From Rotaria sordida (taxonomy: Eukaryota; Rotifera; Eurotatoria; Philodinida; Philodinidae), in NCBI GenBank assembly GCA_905250125.1, contig CAJNOL010000682.1:47681-111680 (forward strand): DNA of 64,000 bases. Reading direction: 5' to 3'. This document shows positions 13,270-24,971 of this stretch, one piece after another. The translations under genes and the position numbers were made by a program. Each line of letters starts with the position of its first letter. Position 1 is the first letter of the stretch. The notes beneath the pieces are model-generated. The model had not been told where the DNA came from. It was given only the letters and a program-made list of their open reading frames with translations, and ran no database searches.

Positions 13270-13476
13270 CAAGGGGGAAACAGCAGACTTGAAGTAGAAA
13301 AGTACGGCAAAGTACTTTACTTGAAGTAGGCTTGAAGTAATTGCAAGTAACTTCAAGTAAATTTGAAGTTGAAAAGTACTTCAAAGTACTCTACTAGAAG
13401 TAGGCTTAAAGTAGTTCAAAGTAGCTTAAAGTAGCGCAAAGTACTTGAAGTGCAAAAGTCTGCTGTTTCCCCCTTG
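13270..13476. mobile_element. 207-bp hAT-like MITE with repeat-filled interior
   Basis: Terminal inverted repeats CAAGGGGGAAACAGCAGAC and its complement bound the element. It is flanked by perfect 8-bp direct repeats GTAAATGG (13262-13269 and 13477-13484), the target duplication size of the hAT superfamily. The interior has no coding capacity and consists of degenerate copies of a CTTGAAGTA / CAAAGTAC unit in both orientations. A second element with the same first 15-16 bases and its own 8-bp duplication lies at 62508-62887. Non-autonomous; the transposase source is not in the window. Confidence 0.85.
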
Positions 13477-13569
13477 GTAAATGGCCTCAAAAAAGGCATT
13501 ACTTTTTACAACAAGTAAAAGGTTTGAATTCATTTCTGTGAGAGAGGCTAATAAGTAGTTGTTTAAATT

Positions 13570-13860
13570 TTTGTTTAGACACAATTGCTTTCATGGAAAA
13601 ACCTGAACAACATCGTCGTAAAACTCGTATTCGACAACAACAACAAGAACAAATACCACAATAGAAACAATAAATACAGGAATGGTGCCAATAACAAATA
13701 CAACAGCATCACGAACAAGTACAAGAACAGCTACAACAACTACAACACTTAAAGAGGAGTACGATCGGCTAAACTTACTGTTGGAATAATAACAAATATA
13801 AAACAAGAACCGATACATATGTAGTTGTTGTTGATTTTTTTTGATTCTGTCGTTGTTATT
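13570..13860. other. CAA/ACA-rich low-complexity region
   Basis: CAA- and ACA-rich sequence reads as a short Gln-rich frame on the plus strand beginning MEKPEQHRRKTRIRQQQQEQ and then closes. It gives hydrophobic Val-rich frames on the opposite strand, a composition artefact. Possibly debris of a Gln-rich coding exon; no intact gene. Confidence 0.35.
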
Positions 13861-14259
13861 ATGCCTGTTTATCATGAAAAAGTGCCGGTGTCTTATCCAT
13901 TTTTTATGTGAAATTAGGTTGCGCCCTATGAAATGCTATTTTTCTGTTCTTGTCAGATAAACCTACATTTTCTGAAAATAAACATTTGATACACAACATA
14001 ATGGTCTTGTATTGTTGATGGTCTGCTACTACATAATCTGACTCAGTCCATGTTGTACCGTTTTCATATAAATGTGGGACTGAAATTTAATACTGAAACT
14101 GCTGGAGATTTCGATGGCAGTTTATCGGGGTTCCTAGGAATTGTTTCGGCAGCGGGTCTACAAGTGATTCTGTGATGCCTAAATAAAGAGCAGTTTCCTA
14201 TGGGCATCCACAAGCCGGCACAAGACACTTATCAGGGATATTATCACTAAGCGACACAC

Positions 14260-14438
14260 CTATCCATCAACCTATTCATCTATTCACCGACAGAATTATC
14301 TACCAATCTATCTTTCTACCTAACCATCTATCTGTGTATCAACCTACTTAACTACCTGTCCATCTATATACCTATCTAAGTATCTACCTACCTACCTACC
14401 TAACTCTCTCTCTATCTTACTATCTACCAATCTATCTA
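14260..14438. repeat. degenerate (TATC/TACC)n tetranucleotide microsatellite
   Basis: A run of imperfect CTAT/CTAC/CATC units, best preserved as CTACCTACCTACCTAC around 14385-14400, including a short CT run. It directly abuts the telomere-like inverted repeat at 14440. Confidence 0.8.
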
Positions 14439-14439
14439 G

Positions 14440-14513
14440 AGTGTGGGTGTTGAGTTTGGGAGTGGATATGTGAGTGCTACTGAAGAGAACAATTACATCC
14501 ACACCCACACCCA
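14440..14513. repeat. telomere-like inverted repeat, copy A
   Basis: The left side contains GTGTGGGTGT and the right side CCACACCCACACCC, so the segment folds on itself. The right side is two units of a TGTGGG hexamer read on the minus strand. TGTGGG is the telomeric repeat reported for bdelloids. Related copies lie at 15633-15729, 28420-28555 and, weakly, 61030-61085. Confidence 0.55.
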
Positions 14514-14767
14514 AAACATTTGAAAAACATTTCAAACTATTTAAAAATAAAAAACATTTGTTTCTTCTTATTTATATATTAAATATCAATCTTTGATTCA
14601 TTTATTCTTTTATCTTCACTTTTACTCTCCTTACGCTCTGACATCACCATCACCCACCCTATTCCTCATACCCCTAGACAAGATCGTACCCATTGCTTCA
14701 ATTTTGACAATGAGGTCGACAGCCAGGTGGAAAACTTCAAAGAGAAGAATATTCTATATGATGGAAA

Positions 14768-15627
14768 CTAAATAAAAGATGGAATTTTTTTCATGTTTGT
14801 TTCGTGCATAACATTAATGGCAAAATTGATAATTATTAGAGAGACTTGAAAGATGCAGGCAACAATGATGCAGCCAGGATTTGCGTACTTTATTTTGTTC
14901 TCTCTGTTATGTGGATCACCTCGATGGAATATAAAATATAGAATGGAAAAACTACTGACACAGAGGTCTAGAACAGTTTGAGTCAAATAGATGATATTAT
15001 CTTTTGAATTCTCCTCTGGCTGAGGATCCAGGCAGCAAAGAATTGACAGATGAATAACAACATGAGCAGGACACAACACATCACCGGGGTAACGTGAAAC
15101 CAGTCTAGACGAACATTTCTTATAGCTTGCCAGATGAAGTAAAAAAGAATACACGCTATATTGATGGGCATTTGTGGGAAAACAGCGTTACGAAAAGCTG
15201 GACCTTCATTATAGCTCTTGGTAAATGTGTTGTCTCAATTGTGTCAACAGATGATTTGTGTGACATACTCAGAGATATAGAAGAAAATCATCAAGAAGAA
15301 GGATATACATCGACATCCGTTCCAGTGCTGTTTCATAGGAGTCCAAAATGGCATGATCGCACAGTCAGTTCTAAGTAATTATTTACTGAAAAAGACACTT
15401 TTGTAATTCGTTTCATGACACAGACATGATAATGGAATATTCCAAGGAAAGCGTCTGTTTTTGATATTTGAATCAAGAAAATAACAAAAAAAGCCCAAGA
15501 CAGAACGGTAACTGGAATAACTGATATGAGTCCTATGACTGTCTACGAAAACAAGTAGCTGTTGCTTCTCTGAAAACCACTTCAGTGTTCGGTTGTTGAC
15601 TAGTTGCTGATAATGCTCTTTCATCAC
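14768..15627 (-). pseudogene. remnant of a multipass membrane protein gene
   Basis: Minus-strand frames carry clustered hydrophobic segments broken across frames: 15171-14983 (MPINIACILFYFIWQAIRNV, then a second segment around CCVLLMLLFICQFF) and 15154-14768 (SSFSILYFIF and CIFQVSLIIINFAINVMHET). A third hydrophobic stretch lies around 15440-15530. Together they look like a polytopic membrane protein that has lost its frame in several places. It sits between two telomere-like inverted repeats. I cannot name the family; the open multipass gene at 16583 is the only possible relative nearby and similarity is not obvious by eye. Confidence 0.3.
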
Positions 15628-15632
15628 CAGAG

Positions 15633-15729
15633 ATGGGTGTAGATAACGTCACACTTCATGTGTAGGTGTGGGTATCGGATGTGAGTGAGTTACAGAAGAA
15701 CTACACCCCACACCCATACTCACACCCAT
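15633..15729. repeat. telomere-like inverted repeat, copy B
   Basis: GATGGGTGTAGAT... and GGTGTGGGTATCGGATGTGA on the left face CTACACCCCACACCC and CTCACACCC on the right. The central GTGAGTGAG...GAAGAACTACA resembles the centre of copy A, so the two are members of one family and not independent GT-rich accidents. Confidence 0.55.
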
Positions 15730-16582
15730 AATTCATTATTTCCTCTTAAAATACTCAAAATCATTTCATTTCATTGATTTCTTCTTATTCAATTCAACAA
15801 AACAACAGTTCTTACTTATTGTTCTCAAACATATTGAAAGTTAGTGCATTTTTCATAAATTTATTCACAAAAATTATTGTTTTTTCAAAAAACGTATCAA
15901 AAATTTATTCCTTTTTTCTTAAATTCATCTAAATTTTCTCGGTTCTCTCAAATTTACTTTAAATTTTCCAATTTTTCTTAAATTTACTTAAAAAATTAGC
16001 TCATTTTTGTTCAAATCTAAAAAACATTAAAATAACCAAAAAACATTTAAAATTTAATAAAAATCTAAAACAAAAAAACTAAAATGAAATTTAAAACAAA
16101 AACAAAAACAGAATTTATTTGCTTATTCATATTCCTAAAAAAAAATTGTTCATTTATTTCTCAATTATTTAATAAAGTTATTCGTTTATTTATTTATTTA
16201 TTTATTTATAATTTTTCTTTGGTCTTCTTTTTTGCTCGACCATATTGTTAGTTCGCTTTTTCATTTAAAATCAAACTCATACCCTCCAATACCAATTGTT
16301 TGCCGTCTTTCATATGTTAATGATACTCTGTTTTACTCATTGGATATACAGTAACAATTTTGTTTTTTTGATGATCGATAATAAAATCAATTATTAGTTG
16401 GAATTATTCCACGTATTGCTGACGCATTTACCAACGGACATAAATCATGCATAGTACAATCGTCAACACATAAAATGAGCATGTGTGCAAATATCATCTG
16501 TGTTGAATCCATGTCGCTCATAAATCAAGCAACTTACTCGATCAACTTGCACATTCTCGTCGTTTATTGAATTCAGAAACAA

Positions 16583-17437
16583 ATGAATGTATTAAACTTA
16601 TGTTCTCTTCGTCAGTGGATTTTGATCATTTTTTATGTTCTGCTTTTTCCATCTATTGGTGTGGGGGCTCTCGTAATGGTCAATAAGCTTTGGTACAAAT
16701 TCTTTTCACAGAGAATAGTCTTTCAAGATGCAACGATATTTTTCTATTGCAATAATAGCTATAAGTTGTTAATTCTCAGTCATAATATGTATCTATTATT
16801 TCTTCTCTATCAAAACTACAATTATCGACATGCTTGCTCTTGCCATACTACTCCTGCTATTATCACCTGTGTTTGGAAAACATTTCTTCGTCTTCGCATA
16901 CTCCTCTTTCTTCTTATCTACAATTTCGTTTATGTCGTTTGGGTTCGTCAAGACATTAAGGATAGCTCTACCCCTACTTTGGATCTTATTACAGCACTTA
17001 TATGGGACAATATTTTTACTATTCAAATGGTCTTTATTCGACATCGTTTACTGATCTGGGCCGTTGCTTTGAATGAAAATAAGCAAACACGTCTTTACAT
17101 TCGAATTGCTTTGCTTCAAATGGTCTTAGTATGTATGTATAATTTCCTCACCGTTTTTACCGCTAAGGAATATCTTTTGAATGACCAAAGTTTTGCCTTG
17201 CGCATTCTCTTCGACATTTATTCGTATATCAACACATATTTCATGATGAACTATTTATTTGATTTTGTCAAGAAATTATATCAACCTGAACATCCTCTGG
17301 AATACACGTACGAAATGTTGTCCAAAACTGAAACATTGGCAAATAAACCGGCAATGACAGCATCGTCTGAAAATGCCATCTTTACATCTGCGGCAATAAC
17401 TGTTGACATCGTTACTTTTGATGGTCTTTGGGTTTGA
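16583..17437 (+). CDS. putative multipass membrane protein, 284 aa, unrecognised
   Basis: A single open frame starts at ATG 16583 (MNVLNLCSLRQWILIIFYVL) and ends at TGA 17437. Hydrophobic segments lie near residues 12-32, 50-74, 80-120 and 135-155, then around IALLQMVLVCMYNFLTVF and FDIYSYINTYFMMNYLFDFV, giving perhaps six or seven membrane passes with a hydrophilic C-terminal tail of about 50 residues. The layout is compatible with a divergent seven-helix receptor or transporter, but no DRY, NPxxY or other family motif is visible. Around 16830-17050 a second frame is also open and hydrophobic (MLALAILLLLLSPVFG), so a frame slip there cannot be excluded. No introns are evident, unlike the conserved genes in the window. 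Confidence 0.45.
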   Translation: MNVLNLCSLRQWILIIFYVLLFPSIGVGALVMVNKLWYKFFSQRIVFQDATIFFYCNNSYKLLILSHNMYLLFLLYQNYNYRHACSCHTTPAIITCVWKTFLRLRILLFLLIYNFVYVVWVRQDIKDSSTPTLDLITALIWDNIFTIQMVFIRHRLLIWAVALNENKQTRLYIRIALLQMVLVCMYNFLTVFTAKEYLLNDQSFALRILFDIYSYINTYFMMNYLFDFVKKLYQPEHPLEYTYEMLSKTETLANKPAMTASSENAIFTSAAITVDIVTFDGLWV

Positions 17438-17960
17438 TTGAATGTAATTTAGACTATGTCGAACTAAACTGTTCTTTGTCTCTAATGATCATACGAGTGT
17501 TTAGTATATTAAAAAGAATATGGAAAGCACTTTTACACTGTTTCGGTTCATTTTAATTCCTAATTGTCATCAAAACAGTACACATCATAGATAAGAGCTA
17601 CAGAAGAAAAGCAGTTGAACTGGATTTATTACCGGTGACTCACAGATCTACCAAAGATGATAACTAGAATTGCGTGCACTCTGTAAATAAAGTCGGTTTA
17701 TTACCGAACTTAACAAGTTTCTTGTTTTTCCATCCAACAATTTCAGATTCAGTGAGATGAAAATCGCTCCGTAGTTTCCGTCCAGAACTTTTAAAGTCCG
17801 GTAGATTTTATAGGGTTTCATTAATTTTGTGCAAAACCTTCCGCAAGTTCCGTCGATTGTTGTGAACTTTTTTACATCATGAACGACTCCATAGCTCCCA
17901 AGTCAAATATTGCTCAGTTGTACACAGCCGTACACCAATCAATTACGACGAAAAATGACA

Positions 17961-18033
17961 ATTGTTTACGGTGGTCGTTTAAACCAATTGTAAACGATTG
18001 TTTACGGTCTATTAGAGCCACCGCGTAAACAAT
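17961..18033. repeat. short imperfect palindrome
   Basis: ATTGTTTACGGTGG (17961-17974) faces CCACCGCGTAAACAAT (18018-18033), with a further TTTACGGT copy between them. It is a hairpin repeat in the GC-richer spacer upstream of the cysteine-rich gene. No target duplication is evident. Confidence 0.55.
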
Positions 18034-18628
18034 CATCGTAGCAAGTGACTCTTAATGACTAGCGTGACAATACAGTGACTGTAAATGTTGTTCAGATAAT
18101 ATCGTGAGGCATCGCATGCATCAACTATAAATAGTTTAATAACACGATCATCGTTTTCTTTTTTTCGGTCCTACAATAGTGAAGAAAAATCGTTCTGAAA
18201 TATGAATACCTAAGAGCTTTTTCGATCAGTCAATTCGATTGTAGCAAGGGTTTTTTCACAATTGTACGGACGAAATACGATGTCGTTCTGACTGATCTGG
18301 AGATTCGCAAGGCTCTTCTTTCATATGGCCGATCAACAGTATGTTTCGTATGTGTTAGGAGAGAGAAGTTACGGTTACCAGCCAGTTATGTTACCAAATA
18401 TGAAGTAGCAGATAACAGAGAATTCGTCATGATGATTTCTTCATAAGGGAAGAGTGTTTCGGAATAAACCTTGACCAAAAATTTTCGGGATCGAAGATTT
18501 CGAATCTATAAGTGGCTTCCCAAAATTCATTATCTTGATTTCTAAATGGAGAATGGATAGTTTAGGGAGACAACGATTTTTCATAAAGGAGATGTATCAA
18601 ATTACCAACACAGCACACCTAAAGTTTC

Positions 18629-19360
18629 ATGAATGGTTTACAAAGTTCCATTTTACTTTGTTTGTACTGTATCATCTTTTGCTCGGCACTACAATGCACT
18701 ACAAAGTGTTCGTATACAGGTGATTTGAATACAGAATTCTTCATCCATGATAGATGCATTCAAATAACAACGGCTGGAAGATATGAATTTAGATTGACGA
18801 TTTGGTACCATAATGGAGAGTACACTGTCACCTTCAACGCCGATTCATCGAGTTATATCCTAGATGATAGCTACCATGCGATGGTGCAATTGCCCAAAGA
18901 TGGATCTGTAGCTGTTTCCTACAGTACGCAGCATTGTTGCAAAAATCGTGATGATTGTGCTGAGAATTTTGCTCGGACCAACGTTCTGAAACTTCATCAA
19001 CGGCCATGCGTTAATCATATTGCCATACGGAACAGTTTGACCCCGTTACTCTCAGCTGATTCAACATTGCCAACGACAACTTTGGATCTTTTTTGTTTCG
19101 ATGAGAACCAAAACGTTCGTCAATGTTCTATTGCTACTGAACGTGGTGTGTGCGAAGCATCGAAAGATTTGAAAGGCAAGAAAACCAAACAATCATGTGA
19201 TAATGAACTGATCGACAGTGAACGATACGTCAGTGCCTATCAATCGGGTGGCTATGCTACGTTCTCCTTTAAATGCAATCGACCCCTGTGTAATGGACAT
19301 TTGACCTTGGAAGCTTTAAAAAAAAGTCATGTTTCAATACAATATAACAGCAACAATTGA
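18629..19360 (+). CDS. secreted or GPI-anchored cysteine-rich protein, LU/three-finger-like
   Basis: 243 residues from ATG 18629. The N-terminus (MNGLQSSILLCLYCIIFCSA) is a classic signal peptide, cleaved near residue 20. Two cysteine clusters follow. The first runs from CTTKC to HCCKNRDDC. The second runs from CFDENQNVRQCS through GVCEAS and QSCDNE to FKCNRPLCNG, whose closing C-x5-CN is typical of Ly6/uPAR (LU) three-finger domains. The frame ends at TGA 19360 shortly after an eight-A run at 19318-19325. In the neighbouring frame the same DNA encodes a GPI-type tail (around 19327-19444: spacer, then SLTFFFGYLLLLMVTWLIFQ and stop). With seven A's the two would be one protein. AATAAA (19441-19446) overlaps that second stop. 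Likely an outer-leaflet membrane protein; ligand unknown. Confidence 0.65.
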   Translation: MNGLQSSILLCLYCIIFCSALQCTTKCSYTGDLNTEFFIHDRCIQITTAGRYEFRLTIWYHNGEYTVTFNADSSSYILDDSYHAMVQLPKDGSVAVSYSTQHCCKNRDDCAENFARTNVLKLHQRPCVNHIAIRNSLTPLLSADSTLPTTTLDLFCFDENQNVRQCSIATERGVCEASKDLKGKKTKQSCDNELIDSERYVSAYQSGGYATFSFKCNRPLCNGHLTLEALKKSHVSIQYNSNN

Positions 19361-19440
19361 AGGACGATTGAATAGTGCCTCATCATTAACATTTTTCTTT
19401 GGATATCTTCTGTTGCTGATGGTTACTTGGTTGATATTTC

Positions 19441-19446
19441 AATAAA
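19441..19446 (+). terminator. polyadenylation signal AATAAA of the cysteine-rich gene
   Basis: AATAAA lies 80 bp past the TGA of the 18629 gene and overlaps the stop of the alternative-frame hydrophobic tail. This suggests the tail is normally part of the gene. Confidence 0.5.
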
Positions 19447-22400
19447 AACCCAATCATGATTTCACAATGCTTTGAATGGCATTACTTCATCAGTGATTAT
19501 AAGTGATCAAGAACTACTGAGGCTTTTTTTTCAGAATTTATTGAGTTTATTTAAACTATGGAATTTATCCAGATTAATCTATTAATAAAACACAACACAT
19601 TTTAACTGTACCAAAAGAAAGACATAATTCTGAAGTATTAGCTTCAGCTTTCATCTAGTTTCCCACCCTAAGTGTCACTCTCGCTTTCACCCTCGGTCAG
19701 ATACCTATTCTCAGCATAATTCCTTCTATAGCACTCGAGATTAACAACTAACTAAAGGCTACTGTTTATACTGAACACAAATCTGATCCCTGCTGTTTAT
19801 TATTAAGTTTAAGAATATTGAAGAAATCGAGAAAAAAAACAAGAAAAAAAATGTATCACTTCTTGTGATTTTTAAAACTTAATTTCCACCTACGTCAACA
19901 TGCTTTTATACACAACTTGTTAATTAAACTCCGGCAAATATAGCAAAGTTTCATACTTCTCGTACAATAATGTGATACATTTGTTTGATTGTTTTGCTTC
20001 GCCAATATGCTATCTATACCTTGAACAAGAAGTCAAGTCTGAACAAATGAATATTAACAGAGATGTTATTAAATTACAGAGGAAGTGTCGGTGAAAACAA
20101 GCATGCGAGAGTTAAAATGACGGCTTGAGCTTCAGTGTTAGAGCATTAATGTAAGAAGAGCTTCTGTTCTCCATTAGGCTCACTCATTCTTCCTCTTCTA
20201 CCCGAATCTCATACCGTTAGCCAAACCATCTAAATTTTTAGCTCGTGAAAATGTATCTGATCAATCTGGTGATCCTTGTCAATGAAGTAGACCATGCAAT
20301 GACCGCTATTTTCACCAGACCTACACCGCATATTCACATCTGTATCGGTTTTAATTCTTTTTTTTAGAGATGATATGAAGATTCGTGGAACTATTCAATC
20401 GAAAAACTTTGATAAATCTGTAGATTTTTTCAAAATCCTTTGCCGAAACTCGGATGTCTGACATCAATTCTTTCGAACGGCTTAATTCACATAATTGACA
20501 CTGTTCTTACGTCTTTGCACAGTTCTGATACGCAGCTCTATCTTAATCAAGTATTTTTTTTTACAATACTTGTATCGAGAATGTTGTTTTTATATCATTT
20601 TTTTTTGTCTAAAAATGTTTTTAATCGCTCAATTGCTTTTCATTTAGTATTATCCTTTTTTGATAAAAAAAAAGAACCAATTCAACATAGATATTGAAGA
20701 TTTATGCACTGTTTTCTCGTAGTAACAATATTTGTCTTGTAATAATATGTTAAGGACTATTGCATAGTGCAAGGAATGTCAGCAATCTTTTTGTAATCCT
20801 TGAAAAATTGCTGGCTTTAAAGGAAGAACTTTAAGAATTGTACAAGCCCTTGATTTCTAGGCACCATGTGACAAACGGAAAAACAATAAATGGAATTTTT
20901 TCGTTCCAATTCATCATGAGAAATGCCATTGCGAAAACTTGAGCAATACAGAAAAGAGTCTTGTCATCATTTTTGATACTCATATTTTGCATCAAGCCTG
21001 CTAAATGTCCTGTGGTCAAGAAGAATCAATTGATACCAGAGATGAACAAAGGATAAGTTGGTACAGTTTCTTGTGTCTTTTCTCTTTTTATCTTGTTGAA
21101 CTGGACGCACAAGCTGATCCTATGTTGTTGCATAAATTTTTCTTTACAGTTTTTACACAATATTTACCGTCATTAATCATACTTGATATCCATTATGAGT
21201 TGTATGTGGCACAATTAGAATGAAACACAACGCTAATTTTAATATTGGTAGGCAAGCGTGTCAAATTAAGATGAAAATGATAATAAAAAATATAAATAGA
21301 TAAGCAATACTCATCCATTATCATTTATTCCTTCGTATTCATATGGATTTTGTATTTTACTTTATCATTTATCTTTGATTTTCAAATTTCTGACACACTC
21401 AAAACAAAAGAACATACAAATTTAGTTAATATATCTTTTCCACGTGAAGTCCCTCGGCATTCAAAAAAAGCTCAAGCTTTTACTTCTGCTTGAAAAAAAC
21501 ATTACATAGTTATCAAAAATAACTACTCAACAGCACAACTATCTTGATGGAACATATTTGAATTTTCAGTTAGATTAGATGAACATAATGCATAATAACA
21601 AATCTTCGGCTATGTTAGTTGCTTTGAGTGTGTCCAAACATTTATTTATTTTGGTAGGAGTGGAAGAATACAGTTAAATCAACATCAAACAAAATGTGTA
21701 AAAATCATATCTCATTTTTTCATCATCCTCTTCTATAATATTTGATCAATCGAATACTTCATCATCAACGCAATCTACTGTAACATTCTTGAACTAAAAA
21801 TGAAAAAGATGCTGAGAATATCAATCAACTATGTACACAATAGGTTTGTAAAGATGCTCGTTCTTTTTCAACATTTGAGTAGAGTTATGACATTTTAAAA
21901 AGTTATGAAATAAATTAATTATAAAGTGACTAAGAAGTTAACTATATGCTTCACTGAGTTAAAATTTACAGCAAAAATATCTTGTGTGTTCTGCTTAAAG
22001 TTCTAACTTACCATTCGACACAATAGAAATCTACTGTAAGTACGAATTCGTTACGAGTAAAACAAACAAATTAAATTTTCATCTGCGTCTCACAGAAAAA
22101 CATTATAACCAGCTAATACGAATAAATATATATGCTCATTCTCGTAACTCTGGACGATAATAATATAATAATTGATTCGTTAACATAGATACGTTATGTA
22201 TAATGATTTGAAAGTTTAAAAGTTGGTATAATATAATATGATAAACAGATAATCAAGGATAAGACTTGTTATGTGACAATGATTGTCATCACACTCTCTC
22301 TAAGCGAACATTAAAAAATTCAACTAAACTATGTAGATCATGAATGAATGAATGAATTTCTAAATATAAGATCATCTCGTGTTTAGCCAGATATAAGATA

Positions 22401-24971
22401 GACTTTGATAAACAAATAATGATATGCTGTACTATTTTCTGATCAATATATGAGATTACAGCTTCGAAAGCACATATATCCATGAAATTAATAATTCAAT
22501 GTACCTAGAGAGGTTTGTCTTGATAAAAAATATGAGAGATGTCTTTCGTAACATTATAAAAGTTGTTGCAAACAATTTTGTAGACTTCATATAAGTCTAC
22601 AATGTGACACTATCTATTTCTCAAAGAACAACAACGTATTAAAAATTTCAAAAGATATATAACAGACTATACAGTAATTAATAAAAAATGGATCATGCGC
22701 TTAACTTTGGAAAAATCTTAATTGTAGTGCTAGGCAAAAATTTCGAGTCAAGAAGATCCAAGGCCAATAGTGAAACTACAATTGCGGACAGTAAAGAATA
22801 TATACGCAAAATAGATTAAACTATAATCACGTTTCTTAGACGAAATAGATGAATTTTGCAAGAAACTACAGTTTTTTTATATTGTTAGTTAATAAATATA
22901 AAGTAAACTTATTAGCCTAAAATAGTAATTAAGTCAAGTTAATCTAGCTTATACATAGTAATATGGATTGCTGACAAGAACTAAAATGTTATATTCTTCT
23001 CTTGATCGAAATAAAACACGAAAAAACTTCGAAATATAAGAGAATATTATACTCAAGCTAATGCACAGTAATTAATATGATTTCAGGACTCTATTTTTGA
23101 GCATGAATATCTTCGCTTAAGAACATTATAATAGAGTGTTCAAAACATCTTTTAATGTAGAATTGAACGGACTACAATATGAAGCTATTAGTCTATTGAC
23201 ATTATCTTGTGACATGGGCGTCTAGTCAAAGTAGTGACAAGATAAAACCATGTGTAATGTTAAGAAATATCATATTTAAACTTCTTTTTATTCTATGATG
23301 CGATCAAAGATAAATATTGTAAATACATTTTTGTACGGCACGTTAAAATTTGTGGATTGGTATATAATTCAAATGGGGAAATAAAATGCTGCGAAATAAA
23401 AAATATCACAAATTTAATAGAATGTTAGATTGATAATAGGTAAAATACTGTGTCAGAGTTTAATATTTGAGACTAGTTATCTCGACTACTGGAAGTTTTC
23501 AAACAATATCTAATATATGATTGGATGCACTATTAAATGAGCTATATAATGATAGAAAAAGAATTTGAATAACCAATTTTTGACCTAAACATTTGATCAA
23601 AATACGGAAACATGCAGAATATTTAGGATGCTAAAAAACACTGTATTTGGACTTTTTCGATTCTATAATGGGATTAAAGAGAGAAGTCAAATATGTAGTT
23701 TTGAAGAGTAAGTCAAGTTCTATTGATTAGTATATAATTCAATTTGAATAGTAAAAAACTTTCAAAGAAAAATTTGCAAAATAATGATAGATAAATTTTT
23801 GATCTTTCAAGAGATAGATTAGGCAAGGAGATGTCTCAGGTTGACTCACCCTAACCGATCAGGAGTTAATCTTTAGATTGCAGCAATTTGGATGACATTT
23901 TGATATACTAATGACTAACTTCATATGAAATCAAATTTGAAATCTATTCACTATCATATGTTTGTTATCATTGATTTTTTTCTCACTGAGCGTCTTTGAA
24001 TTTATGAATGGATTTCTGATAATAATAATAAAATTGTTCACTTTCTAAATCTTAAATGACTTATTCTTACTCGATGTTTACTGATAAAACCTTTAGTCAA
24101 CATTTTAGTCTTACTGATTAAACATTTACTTGATAAAACTACCGTAAAACTAGAAAAAGATTTAAATAAATTAGGTCAAAATGAATAAAATTTAATAACA
24201 ATTGAATATAATGAAGATAAATACACATGCTTTGAAAAATTATTTGGAAACAAGACGAAAATTTATCCATTGTTTGAACAGAATCTGAATGTTGGAGGAA
24301 GGCTAATTTGATAGTTTTTTATTTATTTGGATATATTTTGGTTGAATCCTATTCAAGTATTTTTTTTTTGCCTGATATACAATATGACAACTAATAATTA
24401 TAGTTTTAAAAATCTTTTATATAAAATTTTATCTCCATATCGATCATCTTAATTTAGATTTAATATTGCTGATGCTGATTCTAATATTGCTCTTCATCAA
24501 TATTTAACAATAATGTAATATTCTTTATTCACGTTCAATTGTGGATCAATACCAATCTTATTGTGTATCTCTTCATTGTTTTCACATTTATCTTAAATAC
24601 ATGTTTTGAATGATTAATTTATTAACATAAGACAAAAAACAATAGCTTATCATCTAATATTTGAATTATAATATTTTGAAATGAAAAAATGTTTATTATT
24701 CTTATATTTTTTATTGATCTGTTTATTAGACTACTTATTCTCATAACTTTGGTATTTATCTTTTTTTTGTTTACTGGAAACAAGGCAATCATATTCATAT
24801 CACATGCGCATACAAAGAGATGATTGAACGGATTAAAAAAATTTGGTATTCAAAAACATGAATAAGTTAGACACTGTTTCCCCTAATTAGATATACACAC
24901 AAATATATAGCGACCAAAGAAAAACGAGAAGAAAGAATAAAAAGCAACAGGAGCAGCATAAATATAAACAG
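19447..24971. other. gene-poor region with possible membrane-gene debris
   Basis: About 5.5 kb with no convincing gene. At 20831-21019 (minus) a 62-residue frame contains a hydrophobic core (AQVFAMAFLMMN, then FIVFPFVTWCLEI) reminiscent of the broken multipass remnant at 14768-15627; it may be another relic. 21600-24900 is AT-rich and featureless by eye. Confidence 0.35.

Noticed and set aside
13591-13875. Minus-strand 94-residue Val-rich frame resembling a membrane protein
   Set aside because: It is the complement of CAA/ACA low-complexity DNA; hydrophobicity follows from composition.
16830-17054. Alternative hydrophobic frame with a signal-like start
   Set aside because: Overlaps the longer 284-residue frame and closes without a partner; kept only as a hint of possible frame slip there.
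24360-24880. Possible extra 3' exon of the CCDC170-like gene
   Set aside because: The exon ending at 24972 carries a clean stop and the sequence beyond shows no coding pattern or acceptor.
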